NCBI RefSeq assembly: GCF_008042275.1
Contig: NZ_RDBK01000043.1
Span: 4,562,751-4,595,883, forward strand
Length of the DNA stretch: 33,133 nt
Origin: Streptomyces sp. OR43
GTDB taxonomy: Bacteria; Actinomycetota; Actinomycetes; Streptomycetales; Streptomycetaceae
Reading direction: 5' to 3'
How positions within the stretch are numbered: the stretch's first letter is position 1; each line of letters begins with the position of its first letter. The position numbers were made by a program, and so were the translations under genes. Under the pieces are notes generated by a model. It was not told the origin of the DNA. It was given only the letters and a program-made list of their open reading frames with translations, and made no database searches. Shown piece after piece: positions 1-7,222 of the stretch.

Positions 1-413
1 CCACCCTCACCCCGTCCCTCGCCCTGCGCGACGGCGTCCCGGTGATGGCCTTCGGCACCCCGGGCGGCGACCAGCAGGACCAGTGGCAGCTGCACTTCTT
101 CCTCGCCGTCGCCCTGCGCGCCGAGGTCCGCGGCGGCCTCGACCTCCAGGGCGCCATCGACGCCCCGAACTGGCACAACGACAGCTTCCCCGGCTCCTTC
201 TTCCCGCGCGGGATGCGCCCGGGCAGCGTCACCGTCGAGGAGGGCATGGACCCGGACGTCGTCGAGGAGCTGCGCCGGCGCGGCCATGACGTCACGGTCG
301 GCGACCCGTGGTCCGAGGGCCGGATGTGCGCGGTCGCCCGCGATCCGGAGACCGGGGTGCTGTCCGCGGCGGCCAACCCGCGGGGCATGCAGGGGTACGC
401 GGTCGGGCGCTGA
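1..413 (+). CDS. Gamma-glutamyltransferase family protein, C-terminal part (5' end outside window)
   Basis: The reading frame is open from base 3 to the TGA at 411-413, giving about 136 residues that lack an N-terminus. It contains a GTPGGDQQ motif, then AIDAPNWHNDSFPGSF, the SVTVEE strand and a C-terminal AAANPRGMQGYAVGR. This is the typical ending of the small subunit of gamma-glutamyltranspeptidase-like Ntn hydrolases. The family cleaves gamma-glutamyl amides such as glutathione and matures by autocleavage at a Thr; that Thr would lie upstream of the window, so activity cannot be judged. An internal GTG at 42 is not a start, because homologous sequence (TPSLALRDG) continues upstream of it. 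The family call is fairly sure; the substrate is unknown. Confidence 0.85.
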   Translation, partial: TLTPSLALRDGVPVMAFGTPGGDQQDQWQLHFFLAVALRAEVRGGLDLQGAIDAPNWHNDSFPGSFFPRGMRPGSVTVEEGMDPDVVEELRRRGHDVTVGDPWSEGRMCAVARDPETGVLSAAANPRGMQGYAVGR

Positions 414-523
414 CCGGGCACCGGCGCGGTCATGACCGGGGGCCGCCCGGCCGGCACCGGCCGGCCACGTTCCCGTCATGACCGGGTCGTCGGCGTCCGG
501 ACAGCCCGTGCTTAGCTGGGGGC
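414..523. terminator. Intergenic segment with GC-rich hairpin, probable terminator
   Basis: Between the gamma-glutamyltransferase stop and the next ATG, CCGGCCGG occurs twice (447-454 and 457-464) and can fold into a short GC-rich hairpin. It is flanked by two direct copies of GTCATGACCGGG at 429-440 and 475-486, the first centred on the palindrome GGTCATGACC. There is no T-run, as is usual for Streptomyces terminators. The repeats could instead be a regulatory site for the downstream gene. Confidence 0.35.
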
Positions 524-1351
524 ATGATCGATGACTTTCTCGCCGGGGACCTGACCGAGGTCGAGGCGGCGGTCCGCGCAGCGGCCGCCGCCGAGATCAT
601 GCCGCGCTACCGGCAGCTCGCCGCGCACGAGATCGTCGAGAAGAACGGTCCGCACGACCTCGTGACCACCGCGGACCGGCTCGCCGAGGAACACCTCACC
701 GCCGCCCTGAGCCGGCTCCTGCCCGGTTCCGTCGTCGTCGGCGAGGAGGCGGTCCACGCCGACCCGGAGGTGTACGAGGCGCTGAGCGGCGAGGCCCCCG
801 TGTGGATCGTCGACCCGGTCGACGGCACGCGCCAGTTCGTCCGCGGCGAGCCCGGGTTCTGCACCCTGGTCGCCCTGGCCCACCGCGGCGAGCTGCTGGC
901 CTCCTGGACGTATGCGGCCGCCCTGGACGAGATGGCCGTCGCCGTCCGCGGCCGGGGTGCCACGCTCAACGGCACGGCGATACGCTCCGGCTCGCCCACG
1001 CCCGACGCCGTACTGCGGGTGGCCATGTCGCACCCCGACTACACCACCGACGCGCAGAAGAAGGCCCTGCTCGGCCTGCGCACCGAAGGCATCGACGCCC
1101 GCCCCTGCGGCTCGGCCGGCCTCGAATACCTGGCCGTCGCCCGCGGCGAGCTCGATAGCGTCGCATTCAACTGGGAGTACGCCTGGGACCACGCGGCGGG
1201 CCTCCTGCTCGTCACCGAGGCGGGCGGCACCCAGGCCACGCTGTCCGGTGTGCCGTTCCGTATCGCCGGCGGCAACGACCTGCCCTTCACGGCAGCCCGG
1301 GACCGCGCGACGGCCGACCGCGTCCTGGCCGCGCTGCGCACCGGGGCCTGA
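524..1351 (+). CDS. Inositol monophosphatase family phosphatase
   Basis: This 275-residue protein has the full Mg-dependent IMPase/FBPase-type signature: GEE at 73-75 (metal-binding Glu), WIVDPVDGTRQFVRG at 94-108 (metal ligands D97 and D100, G101), and WDHAAGLLLVTEAGG at 221-235 (D222). Length is normal for the family, which hydrolyses inositol phosphate, histidinol phosphate or 3'-phosphoadenosine-5'-phosphate. Streptomyces carries several paralogues (SuhB, HisN and CysQ types), and I cannot assign the substrate. The ATG at 524 is preceded by a run of five G (a weak ribosome site only one base away), so it may be leaderless or weakly translated. It stands alone, with a convergent gene downstream. 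Confidence 0.88.
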   Translation: MIDDFLAGDLTEVEAAVRAAAAAEIMPRYRQLAAHEIVEKNGPHDLVTTADRLAEEHLTAALSRLLPGSVVVGEEAVHADPEVYEALSGEAPVWIVDPVDGTRQFVRGEPGFCTLVALAHRGELLASWTYAAALDEMAVAVRGRGATLNGTAIRSGSPTPDAVLRVAMSHPDYTTDAQKKALLGLRTEGIDARPCGSAGLEYLAVARGELDSVAFNWEYAWDHAAGLLLVTEAGGTQATLSGVPFRIAGGNDLPFTAARDRATADRVLAALRTGA

Positions 1352-1382
1352 GAGAGGCGGTCCGGGGCCTGAGCGAGGCGGT
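1341..1382 (+). repeat. Two tandem copies of a 21-bp unit across a stop codon
   Basis: A 21-bp unit starting CCGGGGCCTGAG runs 1341-1361 and again 1362-1382 with one mismatch (AGAG versus AGCG). The first copy contains the last codons and TGA of the phosphatase gene; the second repeats an in-register TGA just downstream. This looks like a local slippage duplication. Confidence 0.75.
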
Positions 1383-1390
1383 CCGGGCAC

Positions 1391-1435
1391 GGTGACCGGG
1401 CGCGTCCTTCAGCGCGACCGGTCCGCCCGGTCACC
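1391..1435. terminator. Bidirectional terminator hairpin between convergent genes
   Basis: GGTGACCGGGCG (1391-1402) is a perfect inverted match to CGCCCGGTCACC (1424-1435), giving a 12-bp stem with a 21-nt loop. It lies between the plus-strand phosphatase and the minus-strand nucleotidyltransferase, whose stop codon (1431-1433) is inside the right arm. It can serve both transcripts. Confidence 0.7.
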
Positions 1436-2321
1436 GTCGGTGGTTTCCGTCCCGCAGGACCTCGCGCACGTCCCGTACGACCGTCGCGGCCGTCTCCAGG
1501 GCCGCCGGGTCCAGCCCCGTGAGCGCCTCGCCGACCCGTGCCGCGAAGTCCGCGGGCGTGTCCGGCAGGGCCGCGGCGGCGGCCAGCGCGCCCTTCTCGT
1601 TCAGGCACCAGGTGCGGTGGTGGGCGTGCAATGACTGGGCGAGGATGCCGAACGCCCGGGACAGACAGAGCGAGACATGGAGCCGGTCACCGCCCGGTGC
1701 CGACTTGGCGGCCGCCCCGACCGAGAACTCCGCCTCCCAGGACGCCTCGGCGAGCGCCTCGCGCAGCGGCTCCGGATAGTCCGACGTCTGCTGCTGAAGC
1801 GCCGTCAACTCGCCGTGCGGATCGGCGAGTACACGGCCGAGGGCGACCTCGCCCGGATAGGCGGGGGACCAGAAGCCCAGCGGATGCCCGGGCTGGACCC
1901 CCACCTCGAAACGGCCCCGGCGGCAATCCGACCAGACCGCCTCGACCCGGTCCAGATCGCGCAGGATCCAGTCGACCGGAACACCGTCCACCCGCAGCCA
2001 CGCCCCGCCGTTCACCCACGGCCCCCAGCCGCCCGGCCCGGCCACCTCGACCGGAGAGCCCTGGAACCCGGACGCCAGCGCGGTCAGCGCGGCGAGGTCC
2101 GGCGTGCCCCGGTAGTAGAGGCCCAGGTCCCAGTCCGAGTCGGGCCGATGGGTGCCGCGGGCCCGGCTGCCGCCGAGGACGACGGCGCGGACGCCCGGCA
2201 CCGCGGTCAGCCGCTCCGCCATCTCTTCGATGCTCCGCCGCGGGGCGGATTCCTCCGCTTCCGGGGAGGCGACGGGAGGAGGGTTCGGGTGCGCCGGACG
2301 GGCGGGGTTCGGGGTATTCAT
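1431..2321 (-). CDS. Nucleotidyltransferase domain protein (MNT/KNTase-like fold)
   Basis: The 296-residue product carries the minimal nucleotidyltransferase signature GGSRARGTHRPDSDWDLGLY, in which the GGS loop is followed by the DxD metal-binding pair (DSDWD). A C-terminal all-alpha region of about 130 residues resembles the helical domain of kanamycin-nucleotidyltransferase-like enzymes or a fused HEPN/MNT unit. I chose the ATG at 2321 (MNTPNPARP); the frame stays open to 2594, but that extension overlaps the divergent gene and reads as low-complexity shadow sequence. Such stand-alone proteins modify small molecules, tRNA or protein, and the substrate cannot be told from sequence. No toxin or antitoxin partner is adjacent. 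Confidence 0.8.
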   Translation of the reverse strand: MNTPNPARPAHPNPPPVASPEAEESAPRRSIEEMAERLTAVPGVRAVVLGGSRARGTHRPDSDWDLGLYYRGTPDLAALTALASGFQGSPVEVAGPGGWGPWVNGGAWLRVDGVPVDWILRDLDRVEAVWSDCRRGRFEVGVQPGHPLGFWSPAYPGEVALGRVLADPHGELTALQQQTSDYPEPLREALAEASWEAEFSVGAAAKSAPGGDRLHVSLCLSRAFGILAQSLHAHHRTWCLNEKGALAAAAALPDTPADFAARVGEALTGLDPAALETAATVVRDVREVLRDGNHRR

Positions 2322-2408
2322 CGGACGGGCACGGTACCCGCTCCCGGACTGTCGGTGCCTGCGAATATCCTGGGCTCTCAGACCGTCGGCTGACAAAGGA
2401 GTCCGAAG
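2322..2408. promoter_or_regulatory. Divergent promoter region with a strong ribosome site
   Basis: These 87 bp separate the nucleotidyltransferase (minus) from the FAD oxidoreductase (plus) and must hold both promoters. AAGGAG at 2396-2401 is seven bases from the GTG at 2409 and fixes that start over the in-frame ATG at 2418. No convincing -35/-10 pair or operator was picked out. Confidence 0.4.
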
Positions 2409-3842
2409 GTGCCATCGATGCTCGATGCGGTCGTCGTGGGGGCGGGCCCCAACGGACTGACCGCCGCAGCCGAACTGGCCCGCCGTGGCTTCGCCGTGGA
2501 GGTCTTCGAGGCCGGGGAGACCGTCGGCGGCGGAGCCCGTACCGAAGAACTCACGCTGCCGGGCTTCCGGCACGACCCCTGTTCGGCGGTCCACCCGCTG
2601 GCCATCGGCTCACCGGCCTTCGGCGCGATGCCCCTGGCGAAGCACGGCCTGGAGTGGCTGCAGCCGCCGCTGGCCCTGGCCCATCCGTTCCCGGACGGCT
2701 CCGCGGCCGTGCTGGCCAGTTCGGTGGGGGAGACGGCCATGGCGCTCGGACCGCGGGACGCGGGGGCCTACCGCAGACTCCTCGCGCCCTTCCTCGGCCA
2801 CTGGGACACGATCGCCCAGGACTTCCTGCGCACCCCGTGGGACGGACTGCCCCGGGACCCGTACCGCTGGGCGCGCTTCGGGCTCGACGCGATCCAGCCC
2901 GCCACGCTCCTGTCCCGCCGCTTCCGCGACGACAAGGCCCGTGGCCTCTTCGCCGGACTCGCCGCCCACGCCATAGCCCCCACCAGCGGACTCGCGACCG
3001 GCGGCATCGCCCTGCTCTTCGCGCTCGCCGCGCACGAGAACGGCTGGCCTGTGCCGCGCGGCGGCTCGCAGGCCATCTCCGACGCCCTCGCCTCGTACCT
3101 GCGGGAGCAGGGCGGCACCATCCGTACAGGCACGGAGGTCAAGCGGCTGGACGAGCTGCCGCCGGCCCGCGCCTACATCTTCGACACCTCACCGACCGCG
3201 CTGGCCCGGATCGCCGGACTGGGCAACGCCTACCGGGGATATCGCTACGGAGCCTCCTGCTTCAAGATCGACTACGCACTGTCGGGCCCCGTCCCCTGGA
3301 CCGCCGAGGAGGCCCGCCGGGCGGGCACGGTCCACGTCGGCCCCACGGCCGGCGAGATCGACACCGCGCTGCGTGCCGCCGTGACCGGCCGGGACCCGAG
3401 CGTGCCCTTCCTCATCAGCGCGCAGCCCAGCCTCACCGACCCGTCCCGGGCCCCCGAGGGCAAGCAGGTCTTCTGGGTGTACGGACACGTTCCGGCGGGC
3501 TGGGAGGGCGATGCCACCGATGTCATCGAACGCCAACTGGAGCGGTTCGCCCCCGGCTTCCGCGACATCGTCCTCGCCCGCGCGGTCACGGGCCCGCCCC
3601 AACTCGCGGTGCGCAACGCGAACTACGTCGACGGGGACATCGCCTGCGGCGCCTTCTCCGGGCTGCAGACCGTGATCCGCCCCCGGCTCGCCCGGGTTCC
3701 GTACGCGACCGCGCATCCGTCCGTCTACATCTGCTCGTCGGCGACCCCGCCCGGTCCGGGCGTGCACGGGATGTCCGGTCACCACGCGGCGAAGGCGGTG
3801 TGGCGGCGGTTGCGCCGATCGGGGCCGTCCGGCGGTCGTTGA
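2409..3842 (+). CDS. FAD-dependent oxidoreductase, phytoene desaturase (CrtI)-like
   Basis: A 477-residue flavoprotein beginning with a Rossmann dinucleotide-binding motif (GAGPNG at 11-16, followed by an acidic strand end, VEVFEAGETVGGGARTEE). The second half (PLAIGSPAF, the central helical region, and a C-terminal PPGPGVHGMSGHHAAKAVW FAD-contacting segment) matches the NAD(P)/FAD-dependent oxidoreductase group related to CrtI and amine oxidases. No carotenoid genes are nearby, so it is better described as an oxidoreductase of unknown substrate than as a phytoene desaturase. GTG start chosen because of the AAGGAG box seven bases upstream. A macro-domain gene follows after 56 bp in the same direction. 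Confidence 0.85.
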   Translation: MPSMLDAVVVGAGPNGLTAAAELARRGFAVEVFEAGETVGGGARTEELTLPGFRHDPCSAVHPLAIGSPAFGAMPLAKHGLEWLQPPLALAHPFPDGSAAVLASSVGETAMALGPRDAGAYRRLLAPFLGHWDTIAQDFLRTPWDGLPRDPYRWARFGLDAIQPATLLSRRFRDDKARGLFAGLAAHAIAPTSGLATGGIALLFALAAHENGWPVPRGGSQAISDALASYLREQGGTIRTGTEVKRLDELPPARAYIFDTSPTALARIAGLGNAYRGYRYGASCFKIDYALSGPVPWTAEEARRAGTVHVGPTAGEIDTALRAAVTGRDPSVPFLISAQPSLTDPSRAPEGKQVFWVYGHVPAGWEGDATDVIERQLERFAPGFRDIVLARAVTGPPQLAVRNANYVDGDIACGAFSGLQTVIRPRLARVPYATAHPSVYICSSATPPGPGVHGMSGHHAAKAVWRRLRRSGPSGGR

Positions 3843-3898
3843 CGTCCGCCGCGCGCGGTCGGCCGCCACGGACCCGCGTACCACGGCATGATGGCCGG

Positions 3899-4438
3899 AT
3901 GCGCACACCTTCCGCCGTCACCGTCACCCTCGTACGGGGCGACATCACCCGGCAGTCCGTCGACGCCGTCGTCAACGCCGCGAACTCCTCCCTGCTCGGC
4001 GGCGGCGGGGTGGACGGCGCGATCCACCGCCGGGGAGGCCCCGAAATCCTGGCAGCCTGCCGGGAGTTGCGCGCCTCGAAGTACGGCAAGGGGCTGCGCA
4101 CGGGCCGTGCCGTCGCCACCACCGCCGGGAAGCTGGACGCCCGCTGGGTCGTGCACACGGTCGGCCCGGTCTGGAGCAGCGCCGAGGACCGCTCGGGCCT
4201 GCTGGAGTCCTGCTACCGCGAAGCGCTGCGCGTCGCCGCGGAGTTGGGGGCGCGCACCGTCGCCTTCCCCGCGATCTCCACGGGCATCTACGGCTGGCCG
4301 ATGGACGACGGCGCCCGCATCGCCGTCCGCACCGTACTGGCGGAGGCCGCGGCACCCGTCGAGGAGGTGCGGTTCGTACTCTTCGACGCGCACGCGTACG
4401 TGGAGTTCGAGGAGGCGCTGGCGGCGGCGCGGGGCTGA
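3899..4438 (+). CDS. Macro domain protein (O-acetyl-ADP-ribose deacetylase type)
   Basis: A complete single macro domain of 179 residues: RGDIT at 13-17, NAANSSLLGGGGVDGAIH at 26-43 (adenine and ribose contacts plus the catalytic-loop glycines), and PAISTGIYGWP at 124-134 (diphosphate loop). This is the MacroD/YmdB class, which binds ADP-ribose and removes O-acetyl or ADP-ribosyl esters. The start is the ATG at 3899 (MRTPSAVTV), from which the domain begins within ten residues; the much longer upstream open frame is antisense or shadow coding. It follows the FAD oxidoreductase by 56 bp and may be co-transcribed. A sirtuin, which would make O-acetyl-ADP-ribose, is encoded 5 kb away but not in an operon with it. 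Confidence 0.92.
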   Translation: MRTPSAVTVTLVRGDITRQSVDAVVNAANSSLLGGGGVDGAIHRRGGPEILAACRELRASKYGKGLRTGRAVATTAGKLDARWVVHTVGPVWSSAEDRSGLLESCYREALRVAAELGARTVAFPAISTGIYGWPMDDGARIAVRTVLAEAAAPVEEVRFVLFDAHAYVEFEEALAAARG

Positions 4439-4470
4439 CAGCGGGTGGGCGAACTTCCGCCACGCCGACG

Positions 4471-4512
4471 GGCCGGTCCCGGACCGCCCGGTCGGCCGAT
4501 CCGGGACCGGCC
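4471..4512. terminator. Bidirectional terminator hairpin
   Basis: GGCCGGTCCCGGA (4471-4483) and TCCGGGACCGGCC (4500-4512) form a perfect 13-bp stem with a 16-nt loop. It sits between the convergent macro-domain gene (stop 4438) and the zinc-finger gene (stop 4549), so it probably ends both transcripts. Confidence 0.75.
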
Positions 4513-4548
4513 GGGCGGGCCCTGCTCGGACCGCCCGGCCGGCCGAGC

Positions 4549-4857
4549 TCAGACCGCCGCTCTGGCGGGCCCGATGCCGTCGACGTCGAAGGTCACCTGG
4601 TCCTCGTAGCACCACCACCACGTCTCGCCCGGCTCGTAGGAGCGGATCAGGGGATGGCCGGTGGCCTCCCGGTGGGCGGTGGCGTGCTTGTTGCGGGAGG
4701 AGTCGCAGCAGCCGACCTGCCCGCAGCTCTGGCATTCGCGCAGATGCACCCAGGTGTCACCCTGGGCGACGCACTGCGGGCACGAGTCGGGGCTGTCCGG
4801 AGTGACACGCCTGACCTGGTCCAGATGCGAACAGATCGGCGCGGGCGTGTCCGTCAT
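4549..4857 (-). CDS. UBP-type zinc finger protein
   Basis: This 102-residue protein is essentially one ZnF-UBP domain. Candidate zinc ligands are C9, H11, C26, C29, C42, C45, C50, H58, H62 and H68, in the family order (CPQC, ECQSCGQVGCCDSS, KHATAH, GHPL). In eukaryotes the domain binds the free C-terminus of ubiquitin; small stand-alone versions are widespread in actinobacteria, where the role is unknown. The tail WWWCYEDQVTF is the usual domain ending. The ATG at 4857 is preceded by a purine-rich GAGAGAGGG. It is divergent from the alkylation-repair genes, with 227 bp between them. Confidence 0.88.
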   Translation of the reverse strand: MTDTPAPICSHLDQVRRVTPDSPDSCPQCVAQGDTWVHLRECQSCGQVGCCDSSRNKHATAHREATGHPLIRSYEPGETWWWCYEDQVTFDVDGIGPARAAV

Positions 4858-5084
4858 GGCGGGCCCTCTCTCGTGTTCCGCGCTACGGGACCGGTGAGCA
4901 GGTCCCCGCAGGCCGGCGGGCAGGAGACCCGCCCATAGGTGTCAGGACTCTTTCCAGGCTCTCACCGGGACATCGGCTGTCAACTTCAGAGCCTTCTGAC
5001 CGGCGGCCGGAGAAGTCCTGGCAGCTGAAGGCTGATGTCGGATTCTCGCCAGCCCGCGCCGTGCCCGTGGCCCATGCTTGAACC
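4858..5084. promoter_or_regulatory. Divergent intergenic region (zinc-finger gene / ada-alkA)
   Basis: This 227-bp region should carry both promoters. AGCCTTC (4990-4996) is inverted as GAAGGCT (5027-5033), and the flanks are partly complementary (ACATCGGC against GCTGATGT), making a possible hairpin or operator ahead of the repair genes. I saw no recognisable Ada box, SOS box or strong -35/-10 pair. Confidence 0.3.
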
Positions 5085-6572
5085 ATGCACACCGACACCG
5101 AGCGCTGCGTGAGGGCCGTCCAGTCCAAGGACGCCCGCTTCGACGGCTGGTTCTTCACCGCGGTCCTGACCACCCGGATCTACTGCCGCCCGAGCTGCCC
5201 CGTCGTGCCGCCCAAGGTCGAGAACATGAGCTTCTACCCGAGCGCCGCCGCCTGCCAGCAGGCCGGGTTCCGGGCCTGCAAGCGCTGCCGGCCCGACACG
5301 AGCCCCGGATCGCCCGAGTGGAACGCCCGCGCCGACTCCGTGGCCCGCGCCATGCGGCTGATCCGCGACGGGGTCGTCGACCGGGAAGGCGTCCCCGGCC
5401 TGGCCACCCGGCTCGGGTACTCGGCCCGGCAGATCGAACGGCAACTGCTCGCCGAGCTGGGCGCCGGACCCCTCGCGCTGGCCCGGGCGCAGCGGGCACA
5501 GACCGCGCGGGTGCTCATCGAGACGACCGGGCTGCCCATGGCAGAGGTCGCCTTCGCAGCCGGGTTCGCCTCGATCCGCACCTTCAACGACACCGTCCGC
5601 GAGGTCTTCGCCCTCGCCCCGGGGGAGCTGCGCGGCCGCGCCTCCCGGTCGGCGCGGCCGCCGGCCACGCCCGGGGTGATAGCGCTGCGGCTTCCGTACC
5701 GCGCCCCGCTCAACCCCAGCAACCTCTTCGGGCACCTCGCCGCGACGGCCGTCCCCGGCGTCGAGGAGTGGCGCGACGGGGCCTACCGCCGCACGCTCGA
5801 CCTGCCGCACGGGCACGGCATCGTCGCGCTCACCCCGCACCCCGACCACATCGCCTGCCGGCTCGCGCTCACCGACCCGCGCGATCTCACCCTGGCCATC
5901 AGCCGGTGCCGCTGGCTGCTGGACCTGGACGCCGACCCCGTGGCCGTCGACGAGCAGCTGCGCGCCGACCCCCTGCTGGCCCCGCTGGTCGACAGGGCGC
6001 CGGGCCGCCGGGTGCCGAGGACCGTCGACGGCGCGGAGTTCGCCGTCCGGGCCGTGCTGGGCCAGCAGGTGTCCACGGCTGCCGCCCGTACCCACGCGGC
6101 CCGGCTGGTCACGGCGCACGGCACGCCCGTCGACGATCCGGAGGGCGGTCTCACGCACCTTTTCCCGGCGCCCGGGGCGCTGGCCGGACTCGATCCCGAA
6201 CAGCTCGCCCTGCCCCGCAGCCGCCGCCGTACCCTCACCACGCTCGTCGGCGCCCTGGCGGACGGTTCGCTGCGGCTGGGCACCGACACCGACTGGGAGA
6301 AGGCGCGGGCCGAACTGATCGCGCTGCCCGGATTCGGCCCCTGGACCGTCGAGGTCATCGCCATGCGGGCGCTCGGCGACCCGGACGCCTTCCTGCCGAC
6401 GGACCTCGGCATCCGGCGGGCCGCCGAGCAGCTCGGCCTGCCCTCGACACCCGCCGCGCTCACCGCACGCGCGGCGGGCTGGCGGCCCTGGCGGGCCTAC
6501 GCCGTCCAGTATCTGTGGACCGTCGACGACCACCCCATCAACCACCTTCCCGCACAAGGAAGTTCCTCGTGA
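5085..6572 (+). CDS. alkA: Ada N-terminal / AraC HTH / AlkA 3-methyladenine DNA glycosylase fusion
   Basis: A 495-residue three-part repair regulator and enzyme. Residues 1-75 are the Ada zinc-binding methyl-acceptor domain with C34, C38, C65 and C68; the spacing matches E. coli Ada C38/C42/C69/C72, so C34 would be the methylphosphotriester acceptor. Residues 85-185 are an AraC-type double helix-turn-helix (MAEVAFAAGFASIRTFNDTVREVF). Residues 195-495 are the AlkA N-domain plus the HhH-GPD glycosylase: VLGQQVS at 324-330, the hairpin LPGFGPW at 414-420, and the catalytic Asp at D440 (FLPTDLGIRR). The stop overlaps the ogt GTG start (GTGA), so the two are translationally coupled. Expected role: sensing methylation damage, activating transcription and excising alkylated purines. 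From memory, mycobacteria have a similar fusion next to ogt. Confidence 0.93.
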   Translation: MHTDTERCVRAVQSKDARFDGWFFTAVLTTRIYCRPSCPVVPPKVENMSFYPSAAACQQAGFRACKRCRPDTSPGSPEWNARADSVARAMRLIRDGVVDREGVPGLATRLGYSARQIERQLLAELGAGPLALARAQRAQTARVLIETTGLPMAEVAFAAGFASIRTFNDTVREVFALAPGELRGRASRSARPPATPGVIALRLPYRAPLNPSNLFGHLAATAVPGVEEWRDGAYRRTLDLPHGHGIVALTPHPDHIACRLALTDPRDLTLAISRCRWLLDLDADPVAVDEQLRADPLLAPLVDRAPGRRVPRTVDGAEFAVRAVLGQQVSTAAARTHAARLVTAHGTPVDDPEGGLTHLFPAPGALAGLDPEQLALPRSRRRTLTTLVGALADGSLRLGTDTDWEKARAELIALPGFGPWTVEVIAMRALGDPDAFLPTDLGIRRAAEQLGLPSTPAALTARAAGWRPWRAYAVQYLWTVDDHPINHLPAQGSSS

Positions 6573-7159
6573 CCACGCCTCGCACCACCACAGCGTCCCG
6601 ACAGACCCGGCAGGCCCCGCAGACCCGACAGGCCCCGCAGGACCCGCAGACCCGACAGACCCGGCAGCACACGGTGATCGACAGTCCGTACGGCCCCCTG
6701 ACCCTTGTCGCCACGGACCGGGTCCTCGCCGGCCTCTACATGACCGGTCAGCGCCACCGGCCGCCCGAGGAGACCTTCGGCGAACCCGACGCGGGCCCCT
6801 TCGGCGAGGCCGTCGAGCAGCTGAACGCCTACTTCGCCGGAGAGCTGCGGGAGTTCGCGCTCCGGATGGACCTCGCCGGCACCCCGTTCCAGCGTTCCGT
6901 CTGGGCCGAGCTCCAGCGGATTCCGTACGGCGAGACCCGTACGTACGGCGAACTGGCCGAGAACCTCGGCAAGCCCGGCGCCTCGCGCGCGGTGGGGCTC
7001 GCCAACGGCAAGAACCCGGTCGGCATCATCGTGCCGTGCCACCGGGTGATCGGAGCCTCGGGGAGCCTCACCGGATACGGCGGCGGGCTCGACCGCAAGC
7101 AGCGGCTGCTGGCCTTCGAGAACGGTACGGAGGCCGGCTCGCCGACCCTTTTCCAGTGA
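6569..7159 (+). CDS. ogt: Methylated-DNA--protein-cysteine S-methyltransferase (Ogt)
   Basis: A 196-residue suicide alkyltransferase that moves O6-alkyl groups from guanine to its own cysteine. The acceptor motif PCHRVIG places the active Cys at C157; the helix-turn-helix and Asn hinge region (RTYGELAENLGKPGASRAVGLANGKNP) precede it, and the C-terminal GGLDRKQRLLAFE is standard. The start is GTG 6569, overlapping the alkA stop by four bases with AAGGA about nine bases upstream. Residues 9-33 are an extra low-complexity T/R/Q/A/P linker made of hexapeptide repeats, absent from typical Ogt. Together with the fusion protein it splits the E. coli Ada functions across two coupled genes. Confidence 0.94.
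   Translation: MTTPRTTTASRQTRQAPQTRQAPQDPQTRQTRQHTVIDSPYGPLTLVATDRVLAGLYMTGQRHRPPEETFGEPDAGPFGEAVEQLNAYFAGELREFALRMDLAGTPFQRSVWAELQRIPYGETRTYGELAENLGKPGASRAVGLANGKNPVGIIVPCHRVIGASGSLTGYGGGLDRKQRLLAFENGTEAGSPTLFQ
6602..6667 (+). repeat. 18-bp tandem repeats encoding a TRQAPQ-rich linker
   Basis: Imperfect copies of an 18-bp unit (about ACCCGRCAGGCCCCGCAG) are arrayed in frame in the 5' end of ogt, encoding repeated TRQAPQ and TRQ units. They lie before the conserved methyltransferase fold, so copy-number change would leave the enzyme intact. Confidence 0.75.
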
Positions 7160-7165
7160 CCGTAC

Positions 7166-7206
7166 GGCGAAGGGCCCCGCGCGGCCGGCACGCGGAGCCC
7201 TTCGCC
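7166..7206. terminator. Bidirectional terminator downstream of ogt
   Basis: GGCGAAGGGC (7166-7175) pairs perfectly with GCCCTTCGCC (7197-7206); inner GC pairs (CCCGCG with CGCGG) can extend the stem. It sits in the 63 bp between the convergent ogt and TMEM165-family genes. Confidence 0.75.
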
Positions 7207-7222
7207 CGTCCTTCAGGACCGG

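Noticed and set aside
2322..2594. N-terminal extension of the nucleotidyltransferase frame to 2594
   Set aside because: It overlaps the start of the well-supported divergent FAD oxidoreductase and reads as unconserved low-complexity sequence. ATG 2321 leaves a normal promoter gap.
1538..3898. Very long plus-strand open frame running into the macro-domain gene
   Set aside because: The part before 3899 is antisense to the nucleotidyltransferase or out of frame with the oxidoreductase, rich in Pro/Arg/Gly as expected of high-GC shadows.
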